The notes below the pieces were generated by a model. That model made no database searches, had not been told where the DNA came from, and saw nothing but the letters and a program-made list of their open reading frames with translations. From the NCBI GenBank assembly GCA_963792785.1, contig CAWBXO010000004.1, positions 992,001 through 1,056,000 on the forward strand: DNA of 64,000 nucleotides, written 5' to 3'. This stretch comes from CAWIMX01 sp963792785 (GTDB taxonomy: Bacteria; Acidobacteriota; Vicinamibacteria; Vicinamibacterales; CAVVIG01). This document shows, in pieces, positions 7,478 to 15,820 of this stretch (position 1 is its first letter; each line of letters starts with the position of its first letter). The translations under genes and the position numbers were made by a program.

Positions 7478-8768
7478 GCGTCGTCGCGGCGTTGCGCGCC
7501 GCGACTTCGGCGTCGAACTCCTGCTGGCTCATGTAATAGAAGGTGAGCCAGTGCCGCGCCATGTCGTCGGTGGTGCGGTTGCCGAAGCCGACCCAGTTGC
7601 GGGCATCCGGGTTGTTGCGGTTGCCGGCGGAGTTGTCGTGCCAGCTGATCACGTGGATGATCGTGCCGGCCGGCAGCAGCGGCGCCACATCGTCCGTGTA
7701 GTTGTAGACGATCTGCCAGTTGAAGTCGTAGTTCACGCAGTTGAACTGCTCCACGACCATGCTCGGATAGATCGCCTCGAGGCACTGCCGCTTGCCGCGG
7801 TTGTGCATGTGCGGCATGAAGCCGACGAGACGCGCGGGCTGATCCATCCGGTAGTACGCGTCGCTGCGGACGTTGTCCTCGCCCGCCGGAATGTCGAGAT
7901 CGTCGGCGTTCGGCGCCAGCACGGTGTGCATCACGTGCGTCGGCACGTAGCCCTTCGGGTAGAAGACGATGCCCACCTGCGAGCGATCCGAGATCTCCTC
8001 GCCCACCGAGTGGTAGTGCATGTTGAAGCGGATCTTCGACCCCGCCTTCATCAGCCTCCCGGCGCCGTCGGGATAGATGTCGCCGTTCTTGCCGACGGCG
8101 TACTCGACGAGCGTGCCGCCGCCGAGCGGCTGATCGTCGGGACCGACGAGGCTCGCCACCTCGTGGTGCACGATGCGCGCGGCGGCGCCGGCGCCCGGCT
8201 TGGCCTCGACGGCCTTGATGTAGCGGTCCTCGGTGAGCCCCGCGTCGGCCAGATAGTTCGCCCACCAGTCGGGCCCTTCAGCGGCGACCGTGACGGCCGC
8301 GGGCATCGAGACGATCAGGTCCGGCGTGCCGATGTGCCAGCGGCCGGAGTCGTCGAACTGGCGCGGCGGCGGCATGTCGTCCGGGTTGCCGCGGGGCATC
8401 CCGCCGTCCACCCAGCCGACGATCGTGGCGATCTCGCCGTCGCTCAGCGACGGGTCGTCCTTGAACGTGTGGCGCGTGCCGGCGTTGCGGTCGACGTGCC
8501 ACGGCGGCATCTGGCGGTTCGAGACGCGCGCGCGGATCGACCGCGCCCACGGCCGCGCGTCGTCGTAGCTCAGCAGCGACATCGGCCCGATCGAGCCCGG
8601 GCGGTGGCACTGCTGGCAGGAGCGCTGGAGGATCGGCGCGACGTCTTTCGTGAAGGTCGGCGCGGGCGCGGCCGCCTGCGCGGACGCGGCCGCCGGCGCG
8701 AGCAGGCCGGCCGTGACAGCTCCCAGGGTCAACGCGAGAATGCGGCGGCTCCCCATCGTTCCTCCCAT
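7461..8768 (-). CDS. Secreted heme c / copper type II monooxygenase-like protein
   Basis: A 435-residue protein with a signal peptide (to about residue 31, ASAQA), one heme c site CQQCH near residue 50 and a Met-containing RQMPPWH stretch that may supply the axial ligand. The C-terminal two thirds resembles the PHM/dopamine-hydroxylase beta-sandwich: HHEV, NMHYHS and PHMHNRGKRQC provide His and Met residues in the order expected for CuH and CuM sites. Proteins of this architecture are common in Acidobacteriota, often annotated as cytochrome c; substrate unknown. A one-electron feed from heme to copper is inference. It is followed by its Ig-like partner, with overlap. The divergent octaheme cytochrome gene starts 70 bases away. 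Confidence 0.75.
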   Translation of the reverse strand: MGGTMGSRRILALTLGAVTAGLLAPAAASAQAAAPAPTFTKDVAPILQRSCQQCHRPGSIGPMSLLSYDDARPWARSIRARVSNRQMPPWHVDRNAGTRHTFKDDPSLSDGEIATIVGWVDGGMPRGNPDDMPPPRQFDDSGRWHIGTPDLIVSMPAAVTVAAEGPDWWANYLADAGLTEDRYIKAVEAKPGAGAAARIVHHEVASLVGPDDQPLGGGTLVEYAVGKNGDIYPDGAGRLMKAGSKIRFNMHYHSVGEEISDRSQVGIVFYPKGYVPTHVMHTVLAPNADDLDIPAGEDNVRSDAYYRMDQPARLVGFMPHMHNRGKRQCLEAIYPSMVVEQFNCVNYDFNWQIVYNYTDDVAPLLPAGTIIHVISWHDNSAGNRNNPDARNWVGFGNRTTDDMARHWLTFYYMSQQEFDAEVAARNAATTHDHQQ

Positions 8769-8838
8769 TGCCGAGCGCGGCGGATCGAGTCAGATGATAG
8801 CCGAACCCGGCGGTTGCAGATCGCGTTTCTGATGCGTC

Positions 8839-10122
8839 ATGATCGCCGTCATGCGCATCCGCCCGAGTCTGCTCATCGGTTCGGCGGCCGCCCTCTTCGT
8901 CGCGGCCCTTTTGGTCCAGCGCCCTGTCCAGGCCATCCAGGCTGTTCAGCCCGGAGCGGCCCAGTCACCTGCTGACGCGCCCCTGCCCAACGGCCGCAAG
9001 TACGTCGGGTCGAAGGCCTGCCAGGAATGTCACCCGGCGACGTACGAACGGTGGTCGCATACGGTGATGGCCAACATCGTGACCGATCCGCGCGAGCACC
9101 CCGAGAACGTCCTGCCGGACTTCTCGAAGCCCGATCCCAACCTGACCTTCAGCCTGGCCGACGTCGCGTTCGTCTACGGCTCGCGGTGGAAGCAGCGCTA
9201 CTTCACGAAGATCGGCGACGACTACTTCCCGCTGCCCGCTCAGTGGGACGTGCAGCACAAGGTCTGGCGGCCGTACGGCGCCCGTCCGAACACGGACTGG
9301 TGGGTGCCGCACTACGGCAGCGACTACAAGGAGCGGCCCACGGGCCCGCTCTGCGACGGCTGCCACTCGGTGAACTACGACATCCGCGCGAAGACCGTGA
9401 CCGAATGGAACGTCGGTTGCGAGAAGTGCCACGGACCCGGCAGCGCGCACGTCGCCAACCCGACGGCGGTCAACATCGTCAACCCCGCGAAGCTCGACTC
9501 GGTGCGCGCGACCGACACGTGCATCCAGTGCCACTCGCAGGGCCAGCCGCTCGCGAACCCGATCGAGGGCAAGTACTACGACTGGCCCGTCGGGTTCCAC
9601 CAGGGCGCGAACCTGCGGGACTACTGGAAGCTCGAGGAGCACACGCTCGGCGAGACGACGTTCACCCACTACGCCGACGGCACGGCGCACAAGAACCGCA
9701 TGCAGGGCAACGACTTCGTGCAGAGCCTGATGTACCGCCGCGGCGTCACGTGCTTCAGCTGCCACGACGCGCACGGCACCGGCAACGAGTCGCTGCTCAT
9801 CAAGCCGGCCCAGGAACTATGCCTCACCTGCCACGGGCCGTCGTCTCCGAACGGACCGCACGCGCCGACCATCGAGGCGCACACGCACCACGCGGTCGAC
9901 AGTGCCGGCAGCCAGTGCATCGCCTGCCACATGCCGCCGATCGAGTCGGAGATCTCCGACGTGAACGTGCGCAGCCACACGTTCGAGTTCATCACGCCGA
10001 CGACGACCGACACGCTGAAGGTGCCGAACCCGTGCACGACCTGCCACACGGGCGAGACGACCGAGTGGGCGCGCAACGCGATGCGCGGCTGGTCGAACAT
10101 GTCGCCCTGGCGCGTGGAGTAG
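8839..10122 (+). CDS. Octaheme c-type cytochrome, cytochrome c554/c-prime type
   Basis: 427 residues with a signal peptide and eight CxxCH heme sites in order: CQECH, CDGCH, CEKCH, CIQCH, CFSCH, CLTCH, CIACH, CTTCH. YVGSKACQECH at the first site is characteristic of the cytochrome c554/multiheme family. It would be a periplasmic electron carrier or reductase. The start could be the ATG at 8839 or 8851; neither has a strong ribosome site. It is transcribed away from the heme/copper pair with only 70 bases between, so the two units may share regulation. There is no lysine-type CxxCK active-site heme, so a classical nitrite reductase (NrfA) role is not supported. Confidence 0.85.
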   Translation: MIAVMRIRPSLLIGSAAALFVAALLVQRPVQAIQAVQPGAAQSPADAPLPNGRKYVGSKACQECHPATYERWSHTVMANIVTDPREHPENVLPDFSKPDPNLTFSLADVAFVYGSRWKQRYFTKIGDDYFPLPAQWDVQHKVWRPYGARPNTDWWVPHYGSDYKERPTGPLCDGCHSVNYDIRAKTVTEWNVGCEKCHGPGSAHVANPTAVNIVNPAKLDSVRATDTCIQCHSQGQPLANPIEGKYYDWPVGFHQGANLRDYWKLEEHTLGETTFTHYADGTAHKNRMQGNDFVQSLMYRRGVTCFSCHDAHGTGNESLLIKPAQELCLTCHGPSSPNGPHAPTIEAHTHHAVDSAGSQCIACHMPPIESEISDVNVRSHTFEFITPTTTDTLKVPNPCTTCHTGETTEWARNAMRGWSNMSPWRVE

Positions 10123-10289
10123 CGGGCGGGCCGCCGGATTTCCGGCGGCCGCGCCCGTGGTCTTGACGGAGTTTCGACCGGCGGTCCGAACCACAGCCGG
10201 AAAACAGGCCTGAATCGAGCGGCGGCGATCGGGCACGCCGCTTGCCCCTCCCGCAGCGCGCGCGCAAGCGCGCCTTTCAGGAGGATGGC

Positions 10290-10400
10290 ATGGGCGGACC
10301 GGCTTCCGCGTATCTCGTGGTGCTCTTCGGCGCGTCGTTCTCGGCCCTGTGGGCCGTAACGTTCTGGCGCTTCTACTCGCACATCGACGACAAGAAGTAG
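10290..10400 (+). CDS. 36-residue single-span membrane protein
   Basis: ATG at 10290 is preceded by CAGGAGG (10277-10283), a strong ribosome binding site at good spacing. The product starts MGGPASAYLVVLFGASF and continues through a Trp/Phe-rich stretch to end HIDDKK; this gives one membrane helix (about residues 7-29) with a charged end. The shape resembles small accessory subunits such as CcmD or CcoQ, but sequence identity to these is not visible. It follows the octaheme cytochrome by 167 bases. An overlapping ATG at 10285 is in another frame. Confidence 0.6.
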   Translation: MGGPASAYLVVLFGASFSALWAVTFWRFYSHIDDKK

Positions 10401-10413
10401 CGCGCCGGCGGGT

Positions 10414-10677
10414 TCACTGCCGATCGAAGCGCAGCCGCAGCGCGACGAGCAGGCCGCTCAGGGCGAGGGTCGCCACATTCGCCGCGATGATGGGCGCGGA
10501 CCCGAGCAGGAGCCCGTACACCAGCCAGAGCGCCACGCCCGCGGTGAAGATCACGAGCATGGCGGTCGACAGATCGCCGGCGGAGCGTGTGCGCCAGGTC
10601 TTCCAGACCTGCGGCACGAAGGCGACCGTGGTCAGGAGCGCGGCCGCATAGCCGACCGCTTCGACGCCAGGGGTCAT
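10414..10677 (-). CDS. SemiSWEET (MtN3/PQ-loop) transporter
   Basis: 87 residues starting MTPGVEAVGYAAALLTTVA, with the PQ-loop motif FVPQVWKTWRTRS at about residues 20-32 and three hydrophobic helices; this is the length of bacterial SemiSWEETs, which form dimers and carry sugars. I use the ATG at 10677, which overlaps the TGA of the upstream propeller gene by four bases (ATGA), rather than a longer frame starting at 10797. The family is known to transport sugars; the substrate here is unknown. It is last in the propeller/efflux operon. Confidence 0.8.
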   Translation of the reverse strand: MTPGVEAVGYAAALLTTVAFVPQVWKTWRTRSAGDLSTAMLVIFTAGVALWLVYGLLLGSAPIIAANVATLALSGLLVALRLRFDRQ

Positions 10678-11678
10678 TGTCCGGCTGCCAGGACGAGCAC
10701 CTTCATCGTCCCCGGCGTGATCTGGCTGCGGCCGTTCGCGCCGCGTGTCGCCGTCGCCACCGGCACGTAGACGCGATGCGTCGTCGGATCGAGCCACATC
10801 GTGCGGCCCGACACCTGCGTCTTCACCGTCTCCACCACCGTGAAGCGATTCGGGGCGTCCTCATGCGCGACGGTCAGGACCCCTGTGCCGCTCGACGCGA
10901 ACGCCAGCCCCGTGGACGGGTCGAAGCCGTTGCCGTCGGCGCCGTCCTCGATCGGGAAGCTCGTGACGGCCCGGCCCGACGTGCTGTCGGTAATCGCCAT
11001 CTTCCCGTCGCACGCGCTCAGCAGGAGATGGTTCTTCGCGTCGAACGCGAGCCCGGTCGGCCCCTCGCAGCCGGCCATCGGCCACGTCGCCACCAGCGCG
11101 TGCGTGAGCGTGTCGACCACGGCCAGGGCGCCCTTGTCCTCGACGTTCACGTACACCCGGTGCGCGCCGGGATCTTCGATCGCCTCCTCGAGCGTGCCGC
11201 CGACCTCGATCGTCGCGATCACCTTGCCCGTCATCGGATCGAACGCGGTGATCGACCCGCCGGTGTGGTTGATGGTCCAGACCTCCTTCCGATCCGCCAG
11301 ATACCGGATGCTGTCGGGATTGGCGCCCACGGCGACGGTGCCGAGCGGCTTCAGCGTCTTCAGGTCGACGATCGTCGACGAATTCGACCGCCCGTTGCTC
11401 GTGAACCCGCGGCCGAGATCCGCCGCGATCGCGAACCCGTGCACGCCGGCCAGGTCGGGAATCTCCCCCACCACCGCGCCGCTCTCCGTATCCGTGACGA
11501 CGATCTTCGTCGCGTGCGACACATAGAGACGATGCGCGGCCGCGTCGGCGATGATGTAGTCCCACCCGCCTTCACCGCCGATCTGGATTTCCTTCACCAC
11601 GTGGTACCCGGGGCCGGCGGCCGAGACGACGGCGAACCCCGCGAGCGTGAGAGCCGCGGCCGTGAGGACTGAGCGCAT
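10674..11678 (-). CDS. Exported YncE-like YVTN beta-propeller (propeller 3 of the operon)
   Basis: 334 residues with a signal peptide (to about AVVSAAG). It consists of repeated about 40-residue blades, each with a pattern like HRLYVSHATKIVVTDTESGAVVGEI, the YVTN/YncE family that folds as a seven-blade propeller in the periplasm. ITPGTMKVLVL closes the last blade. Only three bases separate it from the RND pump gene upstream, and it overlaps the SemiSWEET gene downstream. Two paralogues lie at the other end of the operon. YncE-like proteins are binding scaffolds; no catalytic residues are evident. Confidence 0.8.
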   Translation of the reverse strand: MRSVLTAAALTLAGFAVVSAAGPGYHVVKEIQIGGEGGWDYIIADAAAHRLYVSHATKIVVTDTESGAVVGEIPDLAGVHGFAIAADLGRGFTSNGRSNSSTIVDLKTLKPLGTVAVGANPDSIRYLADRKEVWTINHTGGSITAFDPMTGKVIATIEVGGTLEEAIEDPGAHRVYVNVEDKGALAVVDTLTHALVATWPMAGCEGPTGLAFDAKNHLLLSACDGKMAITDSTSGRAVTSFPIEDGADGNGFDPSTGLAFASSGTGVLTVAHEDAPNRFTVVETVKTQVSGRTMWLDPTTHRVYVPVATATRGANGRSQITPGTMKVLVLAAGQ

Positions 11679-11681
11679 CGG

Positions 11682-14600
11682 TTACCTGCCTTCTTTCTGG
11701 AATCGTTTAATCGCCGCGTAGAGCCCGGGAATCGCGAGCAGCGTCACCGGCGTCGAGAGCGCGAGACCGCCGATCACCGCCAGCGCGAGCGGCTTCTGCA
11801 GCTCGGCGCCCGCGCCGAGGCCGAGGGCCAGCGGCAGCAGGCCGAACAGCGTGCAGAACGTCGTCATCAGGATCGGCCGGAGACGGATGCGCCCGGCGTG
11901 CGCGACCGCCGCCTCGAACGGCTCGCCCTCCTCGTGCAGCTTCTCCGAGAAGTCGAGCAGCATGATGCCGTTCTTCACCACGAGGCCCACGAGCAGAATC
12001 AGCCCCATCGCGGAAGAGATGTTGAGGTCGGTTCCCGTGAGAATGAGCAGCAGGAGCGCACCGCCCACCGACAGGGGCGCGGCCAACAGAACGAGGATCG
12101 CGGGCAGCCACGCCCGGAACTGCACGACGAGAATCACGAACACGAGGACGACGGCGAGCCCGAACACCATCAACAGCTCCCGGAAGGACTGGCTCTGCGC
12201 CTGGTACTGTCCGCCGATCTCGTAGGTGTAGCCCACGGGCAGCTTCAGGTCCTCCAGGTGCGAGCGGATCTCGGCGACGGCGCTCCCGAGGTCGCGGCCT
12301 TCCAGCCTCCCGCTGACGACGGCCATGGGCCGCAGATTCTCGCGCAGCAGCTCCCCCTGGCCGTTGACGCGCTCCATCGTCGCGACCGCCGACACCGGCA
12401 GGAGTTGTCCCTCGCCGCCGCGAATCAGCGTGCCGGCGAGCTTGTTCACGTCGAAGCGGAACGAGTCGGGCAGCCGGACGCGGACGGGAATCGTGCGGTC
12501 CGGCAGGCGGAGATCGGTCGCGACCTCTCCGAGCCAGTTGCCCGCCATCTGGTCCGACACCTGTTCGACGGTCAGCCCGTAGCGGCCGGCGGCCACCGGA
12601 TCCACCGTCCAGTTGACCTCGGGGTTGCCCTGCTGGACGCCGACGATGTCCACGAGGCCGTTCACGTGGTTCATCATCTCCTCGACCGGATCGGCGAGCG
12701 CGGCCAGGCGATCCGGATCGTCGCCGAAGATCTTGACCTCGACCGGCTCGGGGTTCCCCTCGAGGTCGCCGAGCATGTCCTGGAGGAGCTGGACGAACTC
12801 GATATCGACCAGCGGCGCGGCCTGATGCACCCGCTCGCGCAGATCGCTGATGACCTCGTCCGACGAGCGATCGCGCTGGGCGCGCGGCTTCAGGCGCACG
12901 AGGATGTCGCCGGTGTTCTGCCCCGTCGCGAACAGTCCGAGCTCCGACCCGGTGCGCCGCGAATACGACAGGACCTCCGGTGTATCCGCGATGAGGCGCT
13001 CCATCGTCCGGACCTGCCGATCGGTTTCCGAGAGCGCGCTGCCAGCCGGCGTCAGGTAGTCGAGGACGAAGCCGCCCTCGTCGGCCGCCGGGAAGAACCC
13101 GGTGCCGACACGCGTGAACAATACGGCCGTGAACGCGGCCAGCGCGAGCGCGACGCCGACCGCCACGACCGGCCGGCCGATCATCACGTGGAGCAGGCGG
13201 CTGTAGCCGCGATCGAGGCGCCCGTGCGATTCGCCGGTCGGGCGGTGATGCGTCGCCGCCCAGCGCGACATCAGCGGCACGACCGTGACCGACAAGGCGA
13301 GCGAAATCAGGACCGCCACCGAGAGGCTCATCGACAGCGCGCGGAAGAACTGGCCCGGCACGCCGGACAGCAGGCCCAGCGGCGCGAAGACGACCACCGT
13401 GGTCAGCGTCGAGCTCACCAGCGGCGCCATGAGCTGCTGCACGGCGTCCACCACGCTCGACCCGCCCTCGCCGGCCCGCCGGTGGATGTTCTCCACGACG
13501 ACGACCGCATCGTCGATCACGAGGCCTATCGCGACGGCCAGCCCGCCCATCGACATGAGGTTGACCGTGCCGCCGAACAGCCACATGAACGCGAACGTCG
13601 GGATGACCGCCATCGGCAGCGTGACCGCGGCGATCATCGTGAGCCGCCAGTCGCGGAGGAACACCAGCAGCACCAGGATGGCGAGCACGCCTCCGATCAG
13701 GATCGCGTCGCGCACGTTGGCGATCGATTCCTCGACGAACTCCGCCAGGTCGTAGACGCGGTTGATCCGGATCCCGCTCGGCAGCACGCCCGAGAGGCGG
13801 GCGAGCACGCCGTCCACGCCCGCCTTGACGTTGAGGATGCTGGCGCCGATCTGCTGCGCGATGCTGATCGACACGGCGTCGCGGCCGTTGCCGGTGATCA
13901 GCATGGTGCGATCGGGCGCTCCCTGCGTGACGACGCCCAGGTCGGAGACCCGCAGGGTCGCGCCGTTCTGGACCTTCAGCGGCGCCTGCGCAATCTGACC
14001 GGCGTCCTTCCAGAGGCCGGTCGCGAGCGCCAGGCGCTGCTGCCCCGACTCCTGGAACCGGCCGACCGGGAGGATGGTGTTCTGCGCCTTCAGCGTGTCC
14101 GCCACGTCGACCACGGTCAGGCCTGCCGCCGCCAGCCGGGCCGGATCGAGGATCACCTCGATCTCCCGCGTGTCGCTCGCCTGGACTTCGATGATCCCGG
14201 CGCCGGGCACGCGGGCGAGCTCGGGCTTCATCACGTAGTTCGCGTAGTCGTAGAGATCGGCGGTGGGCAGGTTGCCGGTCAGGCTGAGGATGAAGTCGGG
14301 AAACACTTCCGGCGTCATGCGCTCGACCTGCATCTGGGTGTCGGCCGGCAGGTCGCCGGTGATCTCGGCGATCCGGTTCTGCACCATCTGCAGCGCCACG
14401 ATCATGTCGGTCGCTGGATCGAACTGCGCTGAGATCTCCGACGCGCCGCGGATGCTCCGCGACCGGACCCGCCGCACGCCCGGCACGGCCATGATCACCT
14501 GCTCGATCGGGCGCGTCACGATGAGCGACATCGACTGCGGCGGCAGCGTGCCCGAGTGCGCGACGACGACGATGCGGGGAAATTGCAGCGGGGGGTAGAT

Positions 14601-14705
14601 CCCGCTCGGCAGCCGAACGGCGGCGAAGACGCCGCTCACCACGAGGGCCACGGCCAGCAGCCCGACGGCGCGCGAGTGCCTCAGGGACAGGCCCGCGACG
14701 TTCAC
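11682..14705 (-). CDS. RND efflux transporter, inner-membrane permease (HAE/AcrB type)
   Basis: About 1007 residues, normal for RND pumps. I start it at GTG 14705 (VNVAGLSLRHSRAVGLL), overlapping the adaptor gene's TGA by four bases; the frame stays open further upstream by chance. It shows two halves with 12 membrane helices, the GLVIDDAVVVVENI segment in TM4 (Asp pair of the proton relay) and VVKNGIMLLDF in TM10 (the Lys). The Asp pair fits the HAE (drug/organic) branch rather than the metal branch. With the adaptor and TolC genes upstream it makes a full tripartite exporter driven by proton influx. Confidence 0.9.
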   Translation of the reverse strand: MNVAGLSLRHSRAVGLLAVALVVSGVFAAVRLPSGIYPPLQFPRIVVVAHSGTLPPQSMSLIVTRPIEQVIMAVPGVRRVRSRSIRGASEISAQFDPATDMIVALQMVQNRIAEITGDLPADTQMQVERMTPEVFPDFILSLTGNLPTADLYDYANYVMKPELARVPGAGIIEVQASDTREIEVILDPARLAAAGLTVVDVADTLKAQNTILPVGRFQESGQQRLALATGLWKDAGQIAQAPLKVQNGATLRVSDLGVVTQGAPDRTMLITGNGRDAVSISIAQQIGASILNVKAGVDGVLARLSGVLPSGIRINRVYDLAEFVEESIANVRDAILIGGVLAILVLLVFLRDWRLTMIAAVTLPMAVIPTFAFMWLFGGTVNLMSMGGLAVAIGLVIDDAVVVVENIHRRAGEGGSSVVDAVQQLMAPLVSSTLTTVVVFAPLGLLSGVPGQFFRALSMSLSVAVLISLALSVTVVPLMSRWAATHHRPTGESHGRLDRGYSRLLHVMIGRPVVAVGVALALAAFTAVLFTRVGTGFFPAADEGGFVLDYLTPAGSALSETDRQVRTMERLIADTPEVLSYSRRTGSELGLFATGQNTGDILVRLKPRAQRDRSSDEVISDLRERVHQAAPLVDIEFVQLLQDMLGDLEGNPEPVEVKIFGDDPDRLAALADPVEEMMNHVNGLVDIVGVQQGNPEVNWTVDPVAAGRYGLTVEQVSDQMAGNWLGEVATDLRLPDRTIPVRVRLPDSFRFDVNKLAGTLIRGGEGQLLPVSAVATMERVNGQGELLRENLRPMAVVSGRLEGRDLGSAVAEIRSHLEDLKLPVGYTYEIGGQYQAQSQSFRELLMVFGLAVVLVFVILVVQFRAWLPAILVLLAAPLSVGGALLLLILTGTDLNISSAMGLILLVGLVVKNGIMLLDFSEKLHEEGEPFEAAVAHAGRIRLRPILMTTFCTLFGLLPLALGLGAGAELQKPLALAVIGGLALSTPVTLLAIPGLYAAIKRFQKEGR

Positions 14706-15820
14706 CGGCCCGCGTCCTCCGCGGGGGCCGCCGTGCTGATCGCCGCGCCGTCGGGCAGGCCCGCCTGGCCGTCGACGATCACGTCTTCCCCGCCCTGCAG
14801 CCCGGACACGATCTCGGCCTGCGCGCCGTCGACGAGACCGACCTCGACGGGACGCCGCTCGGCCTTCCCCGCGTTCGCGACGAACACGGCCGTCTCTTCG
14901 CCCTCGCGGACGATCGCATCGGCCGGCACCAGCACGGCGTCGTCGTGCTGCTCGGCCTGGATGTCCACTTCGACGGGCGCGCCGGCCGTGACGTTCGCCT
15001 CGCCGGCGAAGCCCAGCCGCACGGGGACGGTCGCCGTGCCGGCCTCGACCGCGGCGGGAAGCGACAGCACCGACAGCCGGGCCTCGGGCGCGTCGCTCGG
15101 CGCACTGGACACGCGAGCCGTCGCGCCGACCTTGATCCGCGACACGTCGGCCAGCGGCACCGACGCCACGACCTCGAGACGGCGGGGATCGATCACGCGC
15201 AGCACCGGATCCCCGGACGAGGCTTCGACGACGTCGCCGGGATTGTGATACCGCTTCGCGACGACGCCGTCGAATGTCGCGCGGACGGTCGCCCGGCCGG
15301 CCACCACCTGCGCCGCCGCGCGCGAGGCGTTGGCCTGCGCGAGTGACGCCTCCGCTTCCGCCTTGGCGCGATCGGCGTCCTCCACGTCCCGGCGCGCGGC
15401 GACGCCGCGATCGAAGAGATCGTGGGCGCGCGCCTGGGCCGACGTCGCGTTGTCGAGCGCGGCGCGGGCACGGCTCACTTCGGCCTGCTGGCGCTCGAGC
15501 TCGGCGGTCGCGCCCGGAATCTCGAACTCGACCAGGACGTCGCCCCGCCGCACGCGATCGCCGGCCGCATGGGGAATCGCCGTGATCCGGGCGGCATCGG
15601 GCGCCACGACGAGCAGGTCGGCGCCGGGCGCCGGCGTCACCATCCCCGTGGCGTGCACGACGCCGCGGATCGCGCCGCGCGTGGCCGGCGCCGTCTTCAC
15701 GGGAACGACGGTCTCGCTGTCGACTTCCTCGGGGGCCGGCGTCGCGCAGGAGACGGCGCCCACGAGCGCGGCGATGGACAGCGCCGCGAGCAGCGCGCGA
15801 TGGGACTTCACAACAGTCAT
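14702..15820 (-). CDS. RND periplasmic adaptor (membrane fusion protein), lipoprotein
   Basis: 372 residues. The N-terminus is a lipoprotein signal (ALVGAVSC) predicting acylation of Cys26. An alpha-helical hairpin (about residues 95-165, rich in Ala/Arg/Glu) is flanked by lipoyl half-motifs and followed by beta-barrel and C-terminal domains, the HlyD/AcrA order. It joins the inner-membrane pump to the TolC-type channel. ATG at 15820 overlaps the TGA of the tolC-like gene (ATGA), and its own stop overlaps the pump start. Confidence 0.9.
   Translation of the reverse strand: MTVVKSHRALLAALSIAALVGAVSCATPAPEEVDSETVVPVKTAPATRGAIRGVVHATGMVTPAPGADLLVVAPDAARITAIPHAAGDRVRRGDVLVEFEIPGATAELERQQAEVSRARAALDNATSAQARAHDLFDRGVAARRDVEDADRAKAEAEASLAQANASRAAAQVVAGRATVRATFDGVVAKRYHNPGDVVEASSGDPVLRVIDPRRLEVVASVPLADVSRIKVGATARVSSAPSDAPEARLSVLSLPAAVEAGTATVPVRLGFAGEANVTAGAPVEVDIQAEQHDDAVLVPADAIVREGEETAVFVANAGKAERRPVEVGLVDGAQAEIVSGLQGGEDVIVDGQAGLPDGAAISTAAPAEDAGR

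Noticed and set aside
8839..10122. NrfA-type nitrite reductase or hydroxylamine oxidoreductase
   Set aside because: Eight CxxCH but no CxxCK active-site heme and no P460-type Tyr motif that I can place; kept as a general octaheme cytochrome.
11898..14432. Long open frame of 844 codons on the plus strand
   Set aside because: Lies fully opposite the RND pump gene; its translation is rich in Arg, His and Asp without domains. High-GC antisense shadow.
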